NCBI GenBank assembly: GCA_030272155.1
Contig: CP126197.1
Location: forward strand, 2,790,001-2,854,000
Direction: 5' to 3'
Length of the DNA: 64,000 bases
Source: Tetradesmus obliquus
Taxonomy: Eukaryota > Chlorophyta > Chlorophyceae > Sphaeropleales > Scenedesmaceae
The notes under the pieces are model-generated. The model saw nothing but the letters and a program-made list of their open reading frames with translations. It did not search any database and had not been told where the DNA came from. The position numbers were made by a program, and so were the translations under genes. Of this stretch, positions 35,939 to 47,406 are shown piece after piece. Numbering within the stretch: the stretch's first letter is position 1; every line of letters begins with the position of its first letter.

Positions 35939-38900
35939 TCAGCGCGGCACGGTCGCCACAAAATGTGACTGCTGCGTGCCGCGCCCACCCGCCACCCCGT
36001 ACGGCCCGCCCCTGACCGCCGCCAGCAGCTGCTGCTGCACAGCCGGCGGCAGCTGCTGCTTGAACCTCGCCTCCGCTGCATCACCTGGCAGCCCCAGCAC
36101 ATACTGCACAGTGGCCCACAGTGCCATCACAGTGCTGTGCCGCCACTCGCATGCTGCCTGGCCTGACTCGCTGTCGCTTTGGCACAGGCGCGCCAGCAGC
36201 GCGCTGCTGTTGCACACGTCTGCGGCAAACCAGGGGCGCAGCAGCAGCGCAGAGCAGCACCTGCATGCAAAGCAGCAGCATGGGCCGCAAAACTCAGCAT
36301 CCAGCACAAATGCAGCAAGGAGCATGAGCAGGTGTGCTTCCATGTTGCATGTACTGCAGCCACTACATCATGCGCCAGACACACGAGCACATTGCTGTGC
36401 TGCAGTGGTAAGGGACATGTAACTGGCCGGGCAACTGCACAAGCTGCTCCAATGCTATTGCTGCCTGCATGCTGCGTGCATTGTGGCCTGGCTGCTCTGC
36501 TCCTATAGCAGCCCACCAGCCTACCATCCAACCTCTCACCTGTACACGCGAGCCCTAGTGTCATCAACCGGCTGCTGCAGCAGGTTGTGCAACATTCCCC
36601 TACAGCAACCCACCAACATACCATAGCAGCCACAGCTGTTTGATCCCTCACCTATATACGCCGGCCCTGGTGTCATCAAAAGGCTGCTGCAGCAGGTTGT
36701 GCACAGCCTCCGCAGGGCTCCTGGCCCCACCTGCACCCCCCGCTGCACCAGACACTGCCTCAAACACCCCACCACGTGCTCATCACATGCTGCTTGCATC
36801 CTGCAGCTGCCCCAGTACTGCATGTAATGTGGCCTGGCTATTACTCCCCTACAGCAACCCACCAGCCTATCACTTCATCCTGTCACCTGTACACGCCGGC
36901 CCTGGTGTCATCAAACGGCTGCTGCAGCAGGTTGTGCACAGCTTCCGCAGGGCTCCTGGCCCCACCTGCACCCCCAGCTGCACCAGACACTGCCTCAAAC
37001 ACCGCTAGCCGCAGCGATGCCTCATTTGCAGCCGACATCAGGGCAGCAGACCTATCCCGCGCCTCTCCTGCCCTCTCAACACCAGCTATAGAAGCCAGCG
37101 CATGTAATGCAGCAAGTCGGATAGGAGGGCTTGCAGTACGGCCTAATGCTCGGCTGCAGATGCTCTGCAGTAGCTGGGGGCTGGTAGGAGAAGCCAGCAG
37201 CGCTGCGGAGGTGCTGCTAGGGAGAGCGAGCTGGCCAGCAGCATCCAGCGCAACTACTTCCATATCGGCACTGGAGTTGCCCCTGCGGGAGGGCAGTGAC
37301 ACACGCGCAGTTTTGTGACAAAATGGTGATGGCTACCACTAAAGCAGCGGGCTCCACACAGAGCATCTTGTCCATGTCGGCACTGGCGCTGCCCCTGCAG
37401 GATGATATTGATTGTGTGTGCATGCAGGCGGGTTACAAAATGTTGATGTCGGTAGGTCAATTTGCATGCAGGCGGGTTACAAAGTACTGGTTCAGAAGGA
37501 ACTATAGCAGCAGGCGCCATACAAAGGGGCGAGGGAGGATGAGCACTTTGCCTTTGGTGAAACATCAGCATGCTCGTACGCACAACATGCATGGGACAAC
37601 TCTAGGTTGACTCTTTGCTCCGCGTTAAGCTTAGCTGGAGTGGCACTTTCCTGCTGATGATTTGTGTCACTGTTGACTTTGCCGAATACTGGCGACATAG
37701 TGCTGCTGCACACCCACCTATCATCGAGCACCTCCTGCATTTTCGCCAGCAATGCAGCAGCAGCATCGCCATGCTGCGCACCAGCCGCCACCCCATTGCC
37801 ATTACTGTGCGGCGCCGCACCATCCACCTCCATCGCTGCTGCACCATTGCTGCTCACGCCAGCACCCACACCGCCTGCAGCAGACTCCTGAGCTGCAGCT
37901 GCCACCAGCCGTGCAGCAATTGGAAAGGCCCCAGGGGCTGTGCTGGGATCGTCCAGCAGCAGCAGCAGCGAGGGCAGCAGCAGCTGCTGCATGAGGGCTG
38001 CTGCTGAGCCGCCGATGTGTATGACCAGCTCCTGCAGCAGCTGCAGAGCTACCAGGCAGGCCAGGGGGTCTGATGGGTCAAGCTGTGCCAGCAGCTGCGT
38101 CACCACACCTGCACTTGCAACAGCGGTGTAACACGACCAGCAGCAGCAGCAGCAGCAGCAGCAAGGCAGTCATGCGGAGCAGCCACGTACAGAGGCAAAA
38201 GCAAGGTTACAAATTACGCTGTGATCACAATGTGATGCAGCACAGCAGGGCGCTAATGTATGTGACCAGCTCCTGCAGCAGCCGCAGGGCAACCAGGCAG
38301 GCCAGGGGGTCTGCTGGGTCAGCAGCCGCGTCACCACATCTGCACAGAAGCAGACACATACAAACAAAATCAGCAGTGTAACAACATCACCGCAACCACC
38401 AGCAGCAGCAGCAAAGCAGTCATGCGGGGCTGCCGCATACAAAGGCAAACACAAGCTCATACATCGAGCGCATTTGCTCTCCACAACAGCAGGCGACTGT
38501 ATTTGCTGCGCGTTCTACACCTTGCTTCACCGCTGCTCACCTGACTGCTTCAGCTGCTCTGCATTGCTGCTGCTGCCGGCCGCTGCTGCTGTCAGCAGTG
38601 CAAATGCACGCATGCGCTGTGTGGCTCTGCTGCTGTCTAGCATCTCCTGCAAGGCCTGGCCTGCTGGACTGCTGCCAGCCAGCAGAGCAGTGAATGAGCC
38701 CGGCCTTGCTGCCACTTGGGCCACGAGTGCCTTTTCTGCTGCTCCTGCAACACCAGTGTCAGTGTCCTGCAAGCAGGTGAAAGTAGCAGGACAAACAGTC
38801 AAGATGAGGGACACAGACAAATTTGGAGGCCAAAAAGGCTACAAACGAAGCTGTACTTGGCACCCAAAGCAGGTGATGCACAAGCGTATTTTTAACCAGG

Positions 38901-39855
38901 TTAAGGTATTGTGATCATTCAGCAAAGCGCTGCTGCCAATGCATGGCTGCTGCATGGACCGTCACGCCTCCCCTGCTGCTGCTGCTGCTGCTGCTGCAGC
39001 TACTGCATGGCCAGCTGCGCACTCGCGAATGCTGCAATGCTGTGCTGTAATGAAACCAATGCCAATCAGTTTCAGCATTCAGCTCACCTGCAGCACTGCC
39101 ACAAGTGTGCTTTCCAGCTGCTGTTGCTGCTGCTCATCTGCTGCTGCCAGCAGCAGCCTCCCCATCTGCTCACAGCCCAGGCGCCTCAGGCGGTGCTGCG
39201 GGCTCTGCAGAGCCGCCTCCGCATAGCTGCGTGCACTGGGCAGCAGCGATGTTCCTGAAAGCAAGCAAGTACAGGACAGCAGCAGAGGAACAGCAGGGCA
39301 TTGTTAGGCATGTACTGTCGACTGTGGATGCATGCAGCCACCGCTAGGTGCAGCACTTGGCGAGTTTTGCAGTTGTCGTTGATCAGGTTGGTGGGCATGA
39401 AAGCTGCTCATAGAAAACCGTGAAAATCATTTGAGGTTGAACACCAGCTGATGTGGTAGCTGTTGGCATGGTGTGATTGCATGACGTAATGCACCTGCAT
39501 GCTTACCATAGGGCGTGGACAGCACACTGTCAAGAGCACTGCACACTGTGCCCAGCTGTTGCTCAGTCACATCTCGCGTACTCAGAGCCCTGCAGATTTG
39601 AGATCAGCTTTATGAGGATGTTGCTCTTCACTGCCGTGCGTCTTCATTGCTGTGCACAGCTGCTACAGCTGCTGCTGCTGCTGCTGCTAGCTGCTGCTAC
39701 TGCTGGCACTGCTGCTGCTGCTATGCCCACCGAAACACGGCGTCCAGCGGGTGGTTTTCGAAGAACTCCTGTGCTGTAGCATCTGATACAGGCGAAGGCT
39801 GCTTTAAGATACTGTCACAGGCTTGCAGAAGTGCTTGCAGTGGTTGGGGCTCCAT
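35939..39855 (-). CDS. PSMD5: 26S proteasome non-ATPase regulatory subunit 5 (PSMD5/S5b-like) HEAT/ARM-repeat protein, 569 aa
   Basis: In other eukaryotes PSMD5/S5b is an assembly chaperone binding the base ATPase ring of the 26S proteasome; it acts in cytosol and nucleus. Seven exons close in frame: 39855-39731, 39589-39507, 39254-39088, 38766-38541, 38108-37718, 37282-36887, 36260-35939 (569 aa; human protein about 504). The product is almost entirely helical with HEAT/ARM-like repeats: YGTSLLPSARSYAEAAL, PLACLVALQLLQELV and PPIRLAALHALASIAG. An Ala/Gly-rich insert with AMEVDGAAP in exon 5 probably explains the extra length. The C-terminal GGPYGVAGG resembles the GPYYV segment ending the human protein. 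The start is the first ATG, MEPQPLQALLQAC, preceded by non-coding sequence. Both edges of exon 5, 6 or 7 have spawned intronic or downstream copies (see repeats). Assignment is by family resemblance; a different ARM-repeat protein is possible. Confidence 0.85.
36537..36776 (-). repeat. Two intronic copies of a donor-side exon edge (exon 37282-36887)
   Basis: The exon's last ~115 nt (EAVHNLLQQPFDDTRAGVYR and upstream Gly/Ala codons) is copied nearly intact at 36651-36776 with a GTGAGG donor. A shorter copy (~62 nt) with a GTGAGA donor is at 36537-36598. Intron sequence between copies is also shared (CTACAGCAACCCACCA). Confidence 0.95.
38258..38342 (-). repeat. Copy of an acceptor-side exon edge (exon 38108-37718)
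   Basis: The upstream intron repeats the first ~90 nt of the exon (LDPSDPLACLVALQLLQELV region) with a small internal deletion, next to a CAG tract. Original and copy share the TGTGGTGACGC entry. Confidence 0.88.
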
Positions 39856-40530
39856 AATGAAGCCTACGTGAATGCCGTGCACGACGTAGAGGGAAACGTT
39901 GAGACGTAAAACGGCTGCACGGCAGAAGGGCAAGGTCCTGATGAAGGTGGTTAGCGTATCAAACCGTCAACGTGTCATATTATCGACACTGGATTAGGTG
40001 AGGCGTCGTTGTTTGTGTTGTGGTGTTGCCAAAGCGCTGCTATAACCAAGCATATGCGTGCATAATCATGAAGAAGGGATGGCATCAGCGTCCTTGTTCA
40101 ATGAGTTCACAGAACAACTTGGTGACCTGCATGAATACCCTCCCACAGCAGATCACTGTGCAGCTTCATCAACGTGTTATGTATCGCCTGCATGCCCAAC
40201 ATGGTTCTCTTGTGTAACATCTTGCATAACCTCACTGCACCCAGGCGTTTCTTTCATAGAAGATGCCCTGGGACACACTGCCAAAGTTCGGCTGCAGATG
40301 CAGCTGGCAGTTCATGCGGTTCCAAAGACCCAGCAGCACACCAAAGACAACCACAGCACCCATGCAGCCACTACCCGTGCTGCACAGTCCAACTCCGCAC
40401 AATCATAAGCTGCACTCCCAATAGTCTCCCTAACACCCCATGACCCTGCAATATGAGCATAGCCACAGCGGCCAACCCTGCACTTGCCGGCCAGCCTAAC
40501 ACGATGTTTCACACCAGCATGTACAGCGCA
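39856..40530. other. Intergenic spacer between the dioxygenase and PSMD5-like genes
   Basis: About 700 bp separate the PSMD5-like start from the dioxygenase stop. I see no gene, RNA or repeat here; it must contain the PSMD5-like promoter. Confidence 0.6.
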
Positions 40531-40535
40531 TTACA
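40531..40535 (-). terminator. TGTAA polyadenylation signal (dioxygenase gene)
   Basis: TGTAA on the minus strand, 25 nt after the stop codon at 40560, just beyond the 26-bp repeat. Confidence 0.5.
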
Positions 40536-40546
40536 ACCTGGACCTA

Positions 40547-40628
40547 CGCCGCCCCCTCACTAGGTACCCACACGCCGCCCCCTCACTAGGTACCCACACG
40601 CCGCCCCCTCACTAGGTACCCACACGCC
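40547..40628 (-). repeat. 26-bp tandem repeat (3 units) across the dioxygenase stop codon
   Basis: Three perfect 26-bp units (sense core GTGTGGGTACCTAGTGAG...) overlap the last codons. As 26 is not a multiple of 3, each extra unit shifts frame. With one unit the protein would end HGVWVPSEGAA; with three it gains CGYLVRGRRVGT before the TAG at 40562-40560. Confidence 0.97.
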
Positions 40629-40779
40629 GTGGAACCTGTATGGAGTTGAGTAGGGCAGCACTGCCCGGCCCAGCTCGCTCCAGCTGGCAGCATCCAGCAC
40701 TAGCAGAAAGGCCCTGCCCTGAGCATCAACACACTGAGACACCACCACACCAGCATCCTCTGCAGCTGCTGCTGTGCCA

Positions 40780-40811
<32 letters not shown>

Positions 40812-41201
40812 GCTGGGGTGCGGGATGAAGTGCGGCTCGCCTGCAGCAGTGCAGGATATCAACAAGGAAATGGCGGCAACGATACTCCGAAGTTGTGACA
40901 CATATAACAGCAGCGCGGCTGTCCAGCAGATTTTCTTTCCAATTATGATGCTGCACAGCAGCGTTGCAGCTGCAGGTGGCGACAGTCCAAGACGCAGACT
41001 GCATCGCTAACAGCAGCAGTCAGCACGATGCATACACAGCCGTGCGCATTGCTGCAGCAGCCGCAGCAGCAGTGCCTTAGCCGCACCTGTCACGCCTCCT
41101 GGGCTGTGCCAGACCTTCACCTCTTGTGTGGCCAGGTCAGTCTTGGCCAGGCCGTTGTTGATGTGCGTGGGGCGCACAGCACAGGTGGAGTACACGTACC
41201 T

Positions 41202-41248
<47 letters not shown>

Positions 41249-43762
41249 CCGACCAGCCAGACAGCAGGCAGGCAGGCAGGCGGATTGGACATTGCACTGT
41301 TGGACAGCAAGAGAAGCTAGTCTAGCAGTTTTCCACTGCAATTCAGCGCAGCTGCAGTGCAAGCAGCACCATGCTTGGCCTGCAACATCATGTAGCAGCA
41401 GGCAGCCGCAACGCCAGCACGCTGTCTTTTGTGCTTTGCGCTCCAAGCACGGCGTGCGTCGCTGGTGACTGATGCGTGCATTGCTATCCCGCGTACCTGT
41501 AGGACCTGCCCTTGAGTGCGGGGTGCACGTTGAAGTAGTCCACAAAGTCGACGTGCTTGGCTGCTGCGTCAGCTACCAGCGGCTTGGGACCCTGCAGGAC
41601 AACACAACACAACAAGGATCAGCCGTTGATAGCAGACAGATTAAGCCCCACTCAAGCGCCGCATCGTCTCCCTGCATGTGGAGGAGTTAGAGCGCCGCAT
41701 ATTCCTGCAAGCTACGCAGATGGTCCTCATGCAACGCAATGCACGTGCATGGCTGCCTGTTAGGGGCAGAGGCTCTGCACCAAACTAGCAGCCCCGCACC
41801 CTTGTTCAAGACAGTCCCACGTAAGCAAGCACTTACCGATAGGCGCAGGGGTCCCCTGCAGTCCAGGGGCACATCCAGGCGCATGTAGCTGCAGGGCATC
41901 CCTACAGCACCAGGCTGGCTGCGCAGCAGCGCTGTCTAACTCATCGCTCACCGGCAGGCGCAGAGGTCCTGTGCAGTCCAGCGGCACGTCTAGGCGCATG
42001 TAGCTGCAGGGCGACACCTGCCTGCCTTGTTCGGGGCCGTGGCGGAGCACCTGCAGGGTTGTTGAAGTTGATATAGCAGCAAGTGCAGGGTTTGCAATCA
42101 CTTTGTTGGCACAGATGCTGCTGTGGCTTTGATTGGCATCTGTTGCTGTGGCTGTGTTTGTATGACAGCACTAAAGCAGACGGCACTACTGCTGTGACAG
42201 CCAGCGTTGCAGGATGCATGCTATACGGCGTGCGATGTCCATGCTGCAGTGAATCGGCGCTGATTCGGTGCTCGAATTTGCGCCGCTTTCACAGCTGCAA
42301 AGACACAGCATTGCCTGGCAAATCGCCAAAAGCTACCATATAGCACAGAATTATCATTGCACGTAGAGCGCTGGTGTGATACTACTCGCAAGTTCATGCG
42401 GTTGATGACACGGCTATGCACATTGCAGCAGAACGCCGCAGCAGAAGCCGCAACAGCAGCCTGCTGGGCAGTCCGCCGGCAGGTAGCGCCTCTGCTGTGA
42501 CCTAGCTGTTGCTAGCAACCTTACGATGCTACGGGGGGCCTGTTACTAACACAGTGTTAGTATTGTTGAAGTTCAAGCGTTCAATTCTCTCATGCTTGTA
42601 ACCCAAACACGGAATGCACACAGTCCAGTCTTTTCGCTGACCTACAGCTTGCCTTTCCTGGCAAGGCACCCTCGAACAAGAAGCAACAGCATCCCGTACA
42701 GCATACACAGCGCCACACACCTGCAGTTCAAGGTCATTGAGGATCTGTGCCTCCTGAAACACGCCCAGGTCCACATGCAACATGTTGCTAAGGGCAGCGC
42801 ATCTTAAAGCAGCATATTATGTTGCATCACACACCTGCAGCTTGAGGTCATTCAGGATCTGGGCATTTCAAACACGCCCAGGTCCGTGTGCAGCATGTTG
42901 CTATGGTTGGCGCATTTCAAAGCAGCAAACCAAAGCTGCAACGCACCTGCAGCTTGAGGTCGTTCAGGATCTGTGCATCTTCAAACACGCCCAGGTCCAC
43001 GTGCAGCATGCTGCCGTCAGCAGACTCGAAGGCGTTGCCGATGTGCACGTACGCAAACGCCGGCGTAGTGAAGGTGCGCACGGGCTGCGTACAATGGCAG
43101 TGGCAGGCAGGCGGCGGGCAGCAAGAGGCGCAGACACCACAGTCACTGTGGAACGGTGTTTGAATTTGACGGCCTTTTGATCTTGTAAACAATGGCTCTT
43201 CCTGATCGGGTTCTTCCAAACCACTTGTTGCTGCACTGTCCTGCCGTGCAGCCCCGCAGCACGCATGCATGTGACCGTTGAGTTGGACGCTGTAGGAACT
43301 AGCAAACAGTCTTGCTCTTTGCTGCACGCCTGCAGCCTTCCCATGTGCCAAGAATCTGCCATGGCACTGCCCTACAACGTGCAATACACTGTAGCCAAAG
43401 CAATTGGCACGCATAGCATGGCCACTGGCTGCAATAGAACATCCCACTGTACATCATCAGTCTGGCTCTTTGCAGTAAGATGCAGCTTCCACAAGTGCCA
43501 GGAATTTGCCAAGAACTGCCACACAGCATGTGATACACCGTAGCCTTCACACTTGACGCGCACAGCATGCCAACTGGCTACAACACAACATAGCACTGCC
43601 CGTATCACCTTGCTGCCGTCCAGGGTGACCACGTGCACCCTCACTCCCTCCTCAGGCCGCCACTTCATCCAGGCAGCATCATTGTCCCAGCCGCCCACCA
43701 TGCCCAGGAAGTCCAGGTACAGCGGGTGCTCCAGCAGCACCGCATGTCTGGTCAAGCCAATA

Positions 43763-43807
<45 letters not shown>

Positions 43808-44339
43808 GATATGTAGGGGTGATGTGTCCAGAAAGTCCAGGTACAGTGGCTGCTCCAGAAGCACCGCATGCCTAGTCACGAATACAAACAGCAGCAGCCA
43901 CAGCAGAGTGTAGGTTTCTAGTGCCCAGGAAGTCCAGGTACAGCGGATGCTCCAGCAGCACTGCATGCCTGCTCAAGCCAATAAACAGCAACAACAGCAG
44001 CAGCAGCAGCAGCAGCAGCAGTGATATGTAGGGGTGATGTGTCCAGGAAGTCCAGGAAGTCCAGGGACAGTGGCTGCTCCAGCAGCACTGCGTGCCTGCT
44101 CAAGCCAATAACAGCGACAGCAGCAGCAGCAGCAGCAGCAGCAGTAGCAGCAGCAGCAGGATCAGGAACAGGGAGTCCAGGTACAGCAGCTGCTCCAGCA
44201 GGACAGCATGTCTGGCAAAGGCATCAGGGGGCAGCAGCAGAGGCAGCAGCAGCAGCAGCATGTAGGGTCAACGTGCCCAGGACGTCCAGGTACAGAGGAT
44301 GCTCCAGCAGCACCGCGTGCCTGCTCAAGCCAATAAACA

Positions 44340-44384
<45 letters not shown>

Positions 44385-45700
44385 GCAGCAGTGATCTGTA
44401 GGGGTGATGTGTCCAGGAAGTCCAGGTACAGAAGATGCTCCAGCAGCACGGCGTGCCTGGAAAAGGCATCAAGCAGCAGCAGCAGCAGCAGCATGTAGGG
44501 TCAACATGCCCAGGAAATCCAGGTGCAACGACTGCTCCAGCAAGCACCGAGCGCCTGGGTCAGCGGGCTACAACAACCAAACAGGGACGACATACACAGC
44601 ATCCACAGCGTCAGTAGCAGCACCGCACTCACAAGCAGCTGTGGTACCGCTGTGCTGTGAGACCACCCATCTTGCTGCTATACTGTCACTTCAGATGATC
44701 CTTGCATGGCAGGTCAGCGCACCTGTCTGTTGATGCGAAGTCGTGCATCCATGCCGGTGCCAGCCAGTGCCTGTCTGGCACAAATGCAACCTGCAGGCAA
44801 GCCAGGCAGTAGCCAGCGCAGGTAGCAGCAGAAAAAGTTGACGCATCAAGATCATTGTTTTGCAGTAAGCTTGCATGCTGAAGGTCATCCCACCACAACA
44901 GAAAGCAGCTTAGCTGTACCTGTCAAATGTGACGGAAGCACTGGCACAGGCAGCCAGCTCTCAGGGATGCGTATGCCCACCTCTTCTCTGGCTAACGTGG
45001 TCCTGTCCTGCAGGTACACGTGGCTGCCGCCAAAGGGGAAGGTGCGGCTGAAGTTGAGCAAGGAGCCGTCAGACTGCAGCGCGGGGTGGGGGCTCTGCAT
45101 GATGCACGGCAGGCGGTCCGGGTACTGCACCTGCGGCAGCAGCATTCATTCACAGGCTTTGAGAAGTGCGCGCTGCCAGCGCGCTGCAGTGCAGCTTGCA
45201 GCTGCGTGTCCCAGGCGCTAGGAACCAACTCGACTGACAAACGTTGATTCGTCGCTATTGAAGACCAGTGTCAACCAGAGCCAGCTTTTTGACAGGCCAA
45301 TCCAAGTGTTTGAGATGTTTGAAGAGAAACGTCAATGATTTGCTCTGTGCCGTGCAAGCTTTCAGATGCGCATGCTCACCTGCTTGACTGTCTGCAGGCT
45401 GGCAGGGTCTACCAGGTAGCTGCCAAAAAGGTCCTCCGTGATGGCCAGCAGCTGCAATGCACGCTGCTGCTGCTGCTGCTGAGTTGACTCATTGCTTCTG
45501 CTGGTGTCGTTGCTGCTGGCAGCCGCAATGCCAAAGCCACTGGTGTTGGTGCTGTTGCGTTGCTGCTTGGTTGCAGCAGCTGCTGCTGAGCCCACTGTAA
45601 GGACGTTGACACATGCGTTGTCTGTCATGGGCGGGATGGTGGGGGCGATTGACTTGGGCAGCAGTCCAGGGAAGAGCGCTGCAAAGGGAGCTAGGGCCTG

Positions 45701-45746
<46 letters not shown>

Positions 45747-46824
45747 AGCAGCAACAGCACTAGTATGGCTGCAGAGCCAATGACGAAAGTAGCATCTGCG
45801 TTATGGCTGCTGTTCGGCACGCTCCGCCGTGGATGCAGCACTGCCTTCCAACAGCAGCTTTTTGTCTTTTCCAGTAGTGAGATGAAGATATCAATGCCCA
45901 TTTCAATCGAAGTGCTCAGGATACTTACATGCTTACATGCCATATGCAAACTCTCTGTCAACAGCATGTTGTGCATGCTGTAAAGCATATGTACTTTGCT
46001 AATCACCTGCTGCATGTATGCCCACAGTGAACCTGGAGGGGTCGCAAACTCATTTGCCACCACTTGACCTGCAGCAGATCAAGCAGCAAGGAGGCAGCAG
46101 CAGGCACCTTCAGCAGCAATGTGCCCAGTTCATCTGGTGTGCACACACTGCAGGCGCGGCACACTTCACAACAGTAGCAAGCACACCCTGTGGCTGATGT
46201 GAGCCACCCTGCTTGCCGTGCCACTGCAAAGCAGGGTGCAGTTCAGCTGCAGCTGCTACCTCATGCAGCCAAACTACAGAGCATCAGCACTGCGCCCAGC
46301 CATGTGTCTGACTGCACCTGCTGCAGTGCATTGCTCCATGTGCAGTTGCTTTCAGCTTCACACACACTGCACTGTGCTGCTCACCGTTGTGCCGGTAAGC
46401 CTTGAGTGCCTTGGTGTCAATGTAGCGCTGGCTGCCCCACGCCCGGCCTCCCTCCAGCCGCACCTGCAGCAACCCACACAAAAAATCACAGAAGTCCCAT
46501 CCCACCTTTCATACAGCTGTTGCTGAGTTTTTATATCACATGCTGCGTAGGCTCCGTGCTGTGGTACAGCAGGAATATGGGCCAGATAGCAGCACAGTTC
46601 ATATGAAATGTCGGCCGCAGCAGCCAACCATAAGCATAACAACACAGCAGTGAAAGCCAGGGACTACAGCACAGGCATGTACATGCACCCTACCTTGGAC
46701 AGCAGGCCGTAACCATCGAAGAGGTGGCGCATGGGGGTGTAGTCGCCGCCCCCGTTCATGACCAGGCTGCCAGCCAGCCAGTCTGGGATGCTGCCCTGCA
46801 CAGCAGCCTCCACCTCATCCACCT

Positions 46825-46908
<84 letters not shown>

Positions 46909-47034
46909 GCAGGCAAGTTCGCAGCACAGTTGAGTGTGGCAGCATGTTGGCTGTTGGCCAGTCTGCGTGTCAATCAGGAAGCCACCAGCAGCATGGGATG
47001 GTGCCATGCGCTGCAGCAGCTACAGACAAGACAG

Positions 47035-47079
<45 letters not shown>

Positions 47080-47406
47080 GCATGATGATAATGTGCTTGT
47101 GGTGAATGCACAGGTACAGTCTGCTTCTGTCTGGGCTGGGGTGCTGTGGCTCACCTGCTCTATGCCCTCATAGAACAGGGCCTGCCTTGCTGCCATGGTG
47201 GGATAGGTGCTGCTGCTCCTGCTGCTGCCGGATCTGGCATCCTTGTTGCCTTCTTGTGCTGCTGCTTCGAGGCTGGCGCTGCCAGCTGGCGCATTGTCTG
47301 CAGCAGCATTTCCATTGACCGCTGCAGCCCCAGATGCCTTATGCTTGCTGGCTGGTATGATCTGCCCTTCCAGCCCTGCAAAAGCAGGTGCATCTACAGC
47401 TGCCAT
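40560..47406 (-). CDS. Carotenoid cleavage dioxygenase (CCD/RPE65 family), 640 aa
   Basis: Oxidatively cleaves a double bond of a carotenoid or apocarotenoid using non-haem iron(II) held by four histidines in a seven-bladed propeller. Thirteen exons close in frame: 47406-47155, 46822-46694, 46463-46385, 46068-46007, 45697-45380, 45130-44981, 44790-44723, 43747-43609, 43084-42947, 42050-41952, 41591-41497, 41199-41087, 40840-40560. Family signatures run in order: GSIPDWLAGSLVMNGGG and HLFDGYGLL near the N-terminus, TDNACVNV, the SPHPALQSDGSLLNF histidine, WMHDFA, FAYVHIGNAFE, NGLAKTDL and TPYRFHGVWVP. All four expected iron-ligand histidines are therefore present. The start is the first in-frame ATG; the ~80-residue leader is Ala/Gly/Ser-rich and could target the plastid, but no clear transit peptide is seen. 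A polyalanine run precedes DGTAAAAEDAG in the last exon. Substrate and cleavage position cannot be told. Introns carry copied edges of exons 8, 9 and 10. Confidence 0.95.
41838..41910 (-). repeat. Copy of a donor-side exon edge (exon 42050-41952) with consensus donor
   Basis: About 70 nt repeats codons for CSYMRLDVPLDC.GPLRL and ends in a perfect GTAAGT donor; the original has GTGAGC. The copy keeps an open frame, and a CTGCAG precedes CTACATG, so use as an alternative exon is conceivable. Confidence 0.9.
42716..42905 (-). repeat. Two intronic copies of a donor-side exon edge (exon 43084-42947)
   Basis: The last ~65 nt of the exon (LHVDLGVFEDAQILNDLKLQ region) recurs at ~42836-42900 (with a small deletion) and ~42720-42785, each followed by a GTGTG donor-like site. 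Spacing is ~110-115 nt. Confidence 0.94.
43768..43806. repeat. (CAG)~13 microsatellite abutting the exon-edge array
   Basis: The first of several CAG tracts separating copies of the dioxygenase exon-8 acceptor edge. Others are at ~43996-44020, 44118-44160 and ~44346-44390. Confidence 0.93.
43820..44565 (-). repeat. Seven intronic copies of an acceptor-side exon edge (exon 43747-43609)
   Basis: Upstream of the exon beginning RHAVLLEHPLYLDFLG, seven further copies of its first ~45-50 nt with the CAG acceptor and preceding TTTATTGGCTTGA intron sequence occur near 43860, 43965, 44090, 44213, 44322, 44455 and 44550. CAG tracts separate them. Most copies keep the AG acceptor and the phase that joins to the previous exon. 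Variants such as PLSLDFLDFLDT show further slippage inside copies. Confidence 0.95.
45701..45736. repeat. (ATC)n microsatellite at a splice acceptor
   Basis: About 11 CAT/ATC units directly upstream (in gene direction) of the acceptor of dioxygenase exon 5 (45697). Confidence 0.93.
46824..46912. repeat. (CAG)~29 interrupted microsatellite at a splice acceptor
   Basis: On the sense strand this is a CTG run with two CTGTTG interruptions that ends in the CAG acceptor of dioxygenase exon 2 (46822). Confidence 0.95.
47038..47078. repeat. (CAG)~13 microsatellite in dioxygenase intron 1
   Basis: A second CAG run in the intron between exon 1 (ends 47155) and exon 2. Confidence 0.9.

Noticed and set aside
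35367-36422. 351-codon plus-strand frame with internal repeats
   Set aside because: The repeats are the copied terminal exon of the PSMD5-like gene read on the wrong strand.
39342-39403. Possible extra PSMD5-like exon (AFMPTNLINDNC)
   Set aside because: Including it breaks the frame into the next exon; skipping it joins 39507 to 39254 in frame as YGTSLLPSARSY.
44920-44980. Extension of dioxygenase exon 6 to a donor at 44920
   Set aside because: That end gives the wrong phase for exon 7; the GAG|GTGGGC donor at 44981 restores frame and the family's spacing before WMHDFA.
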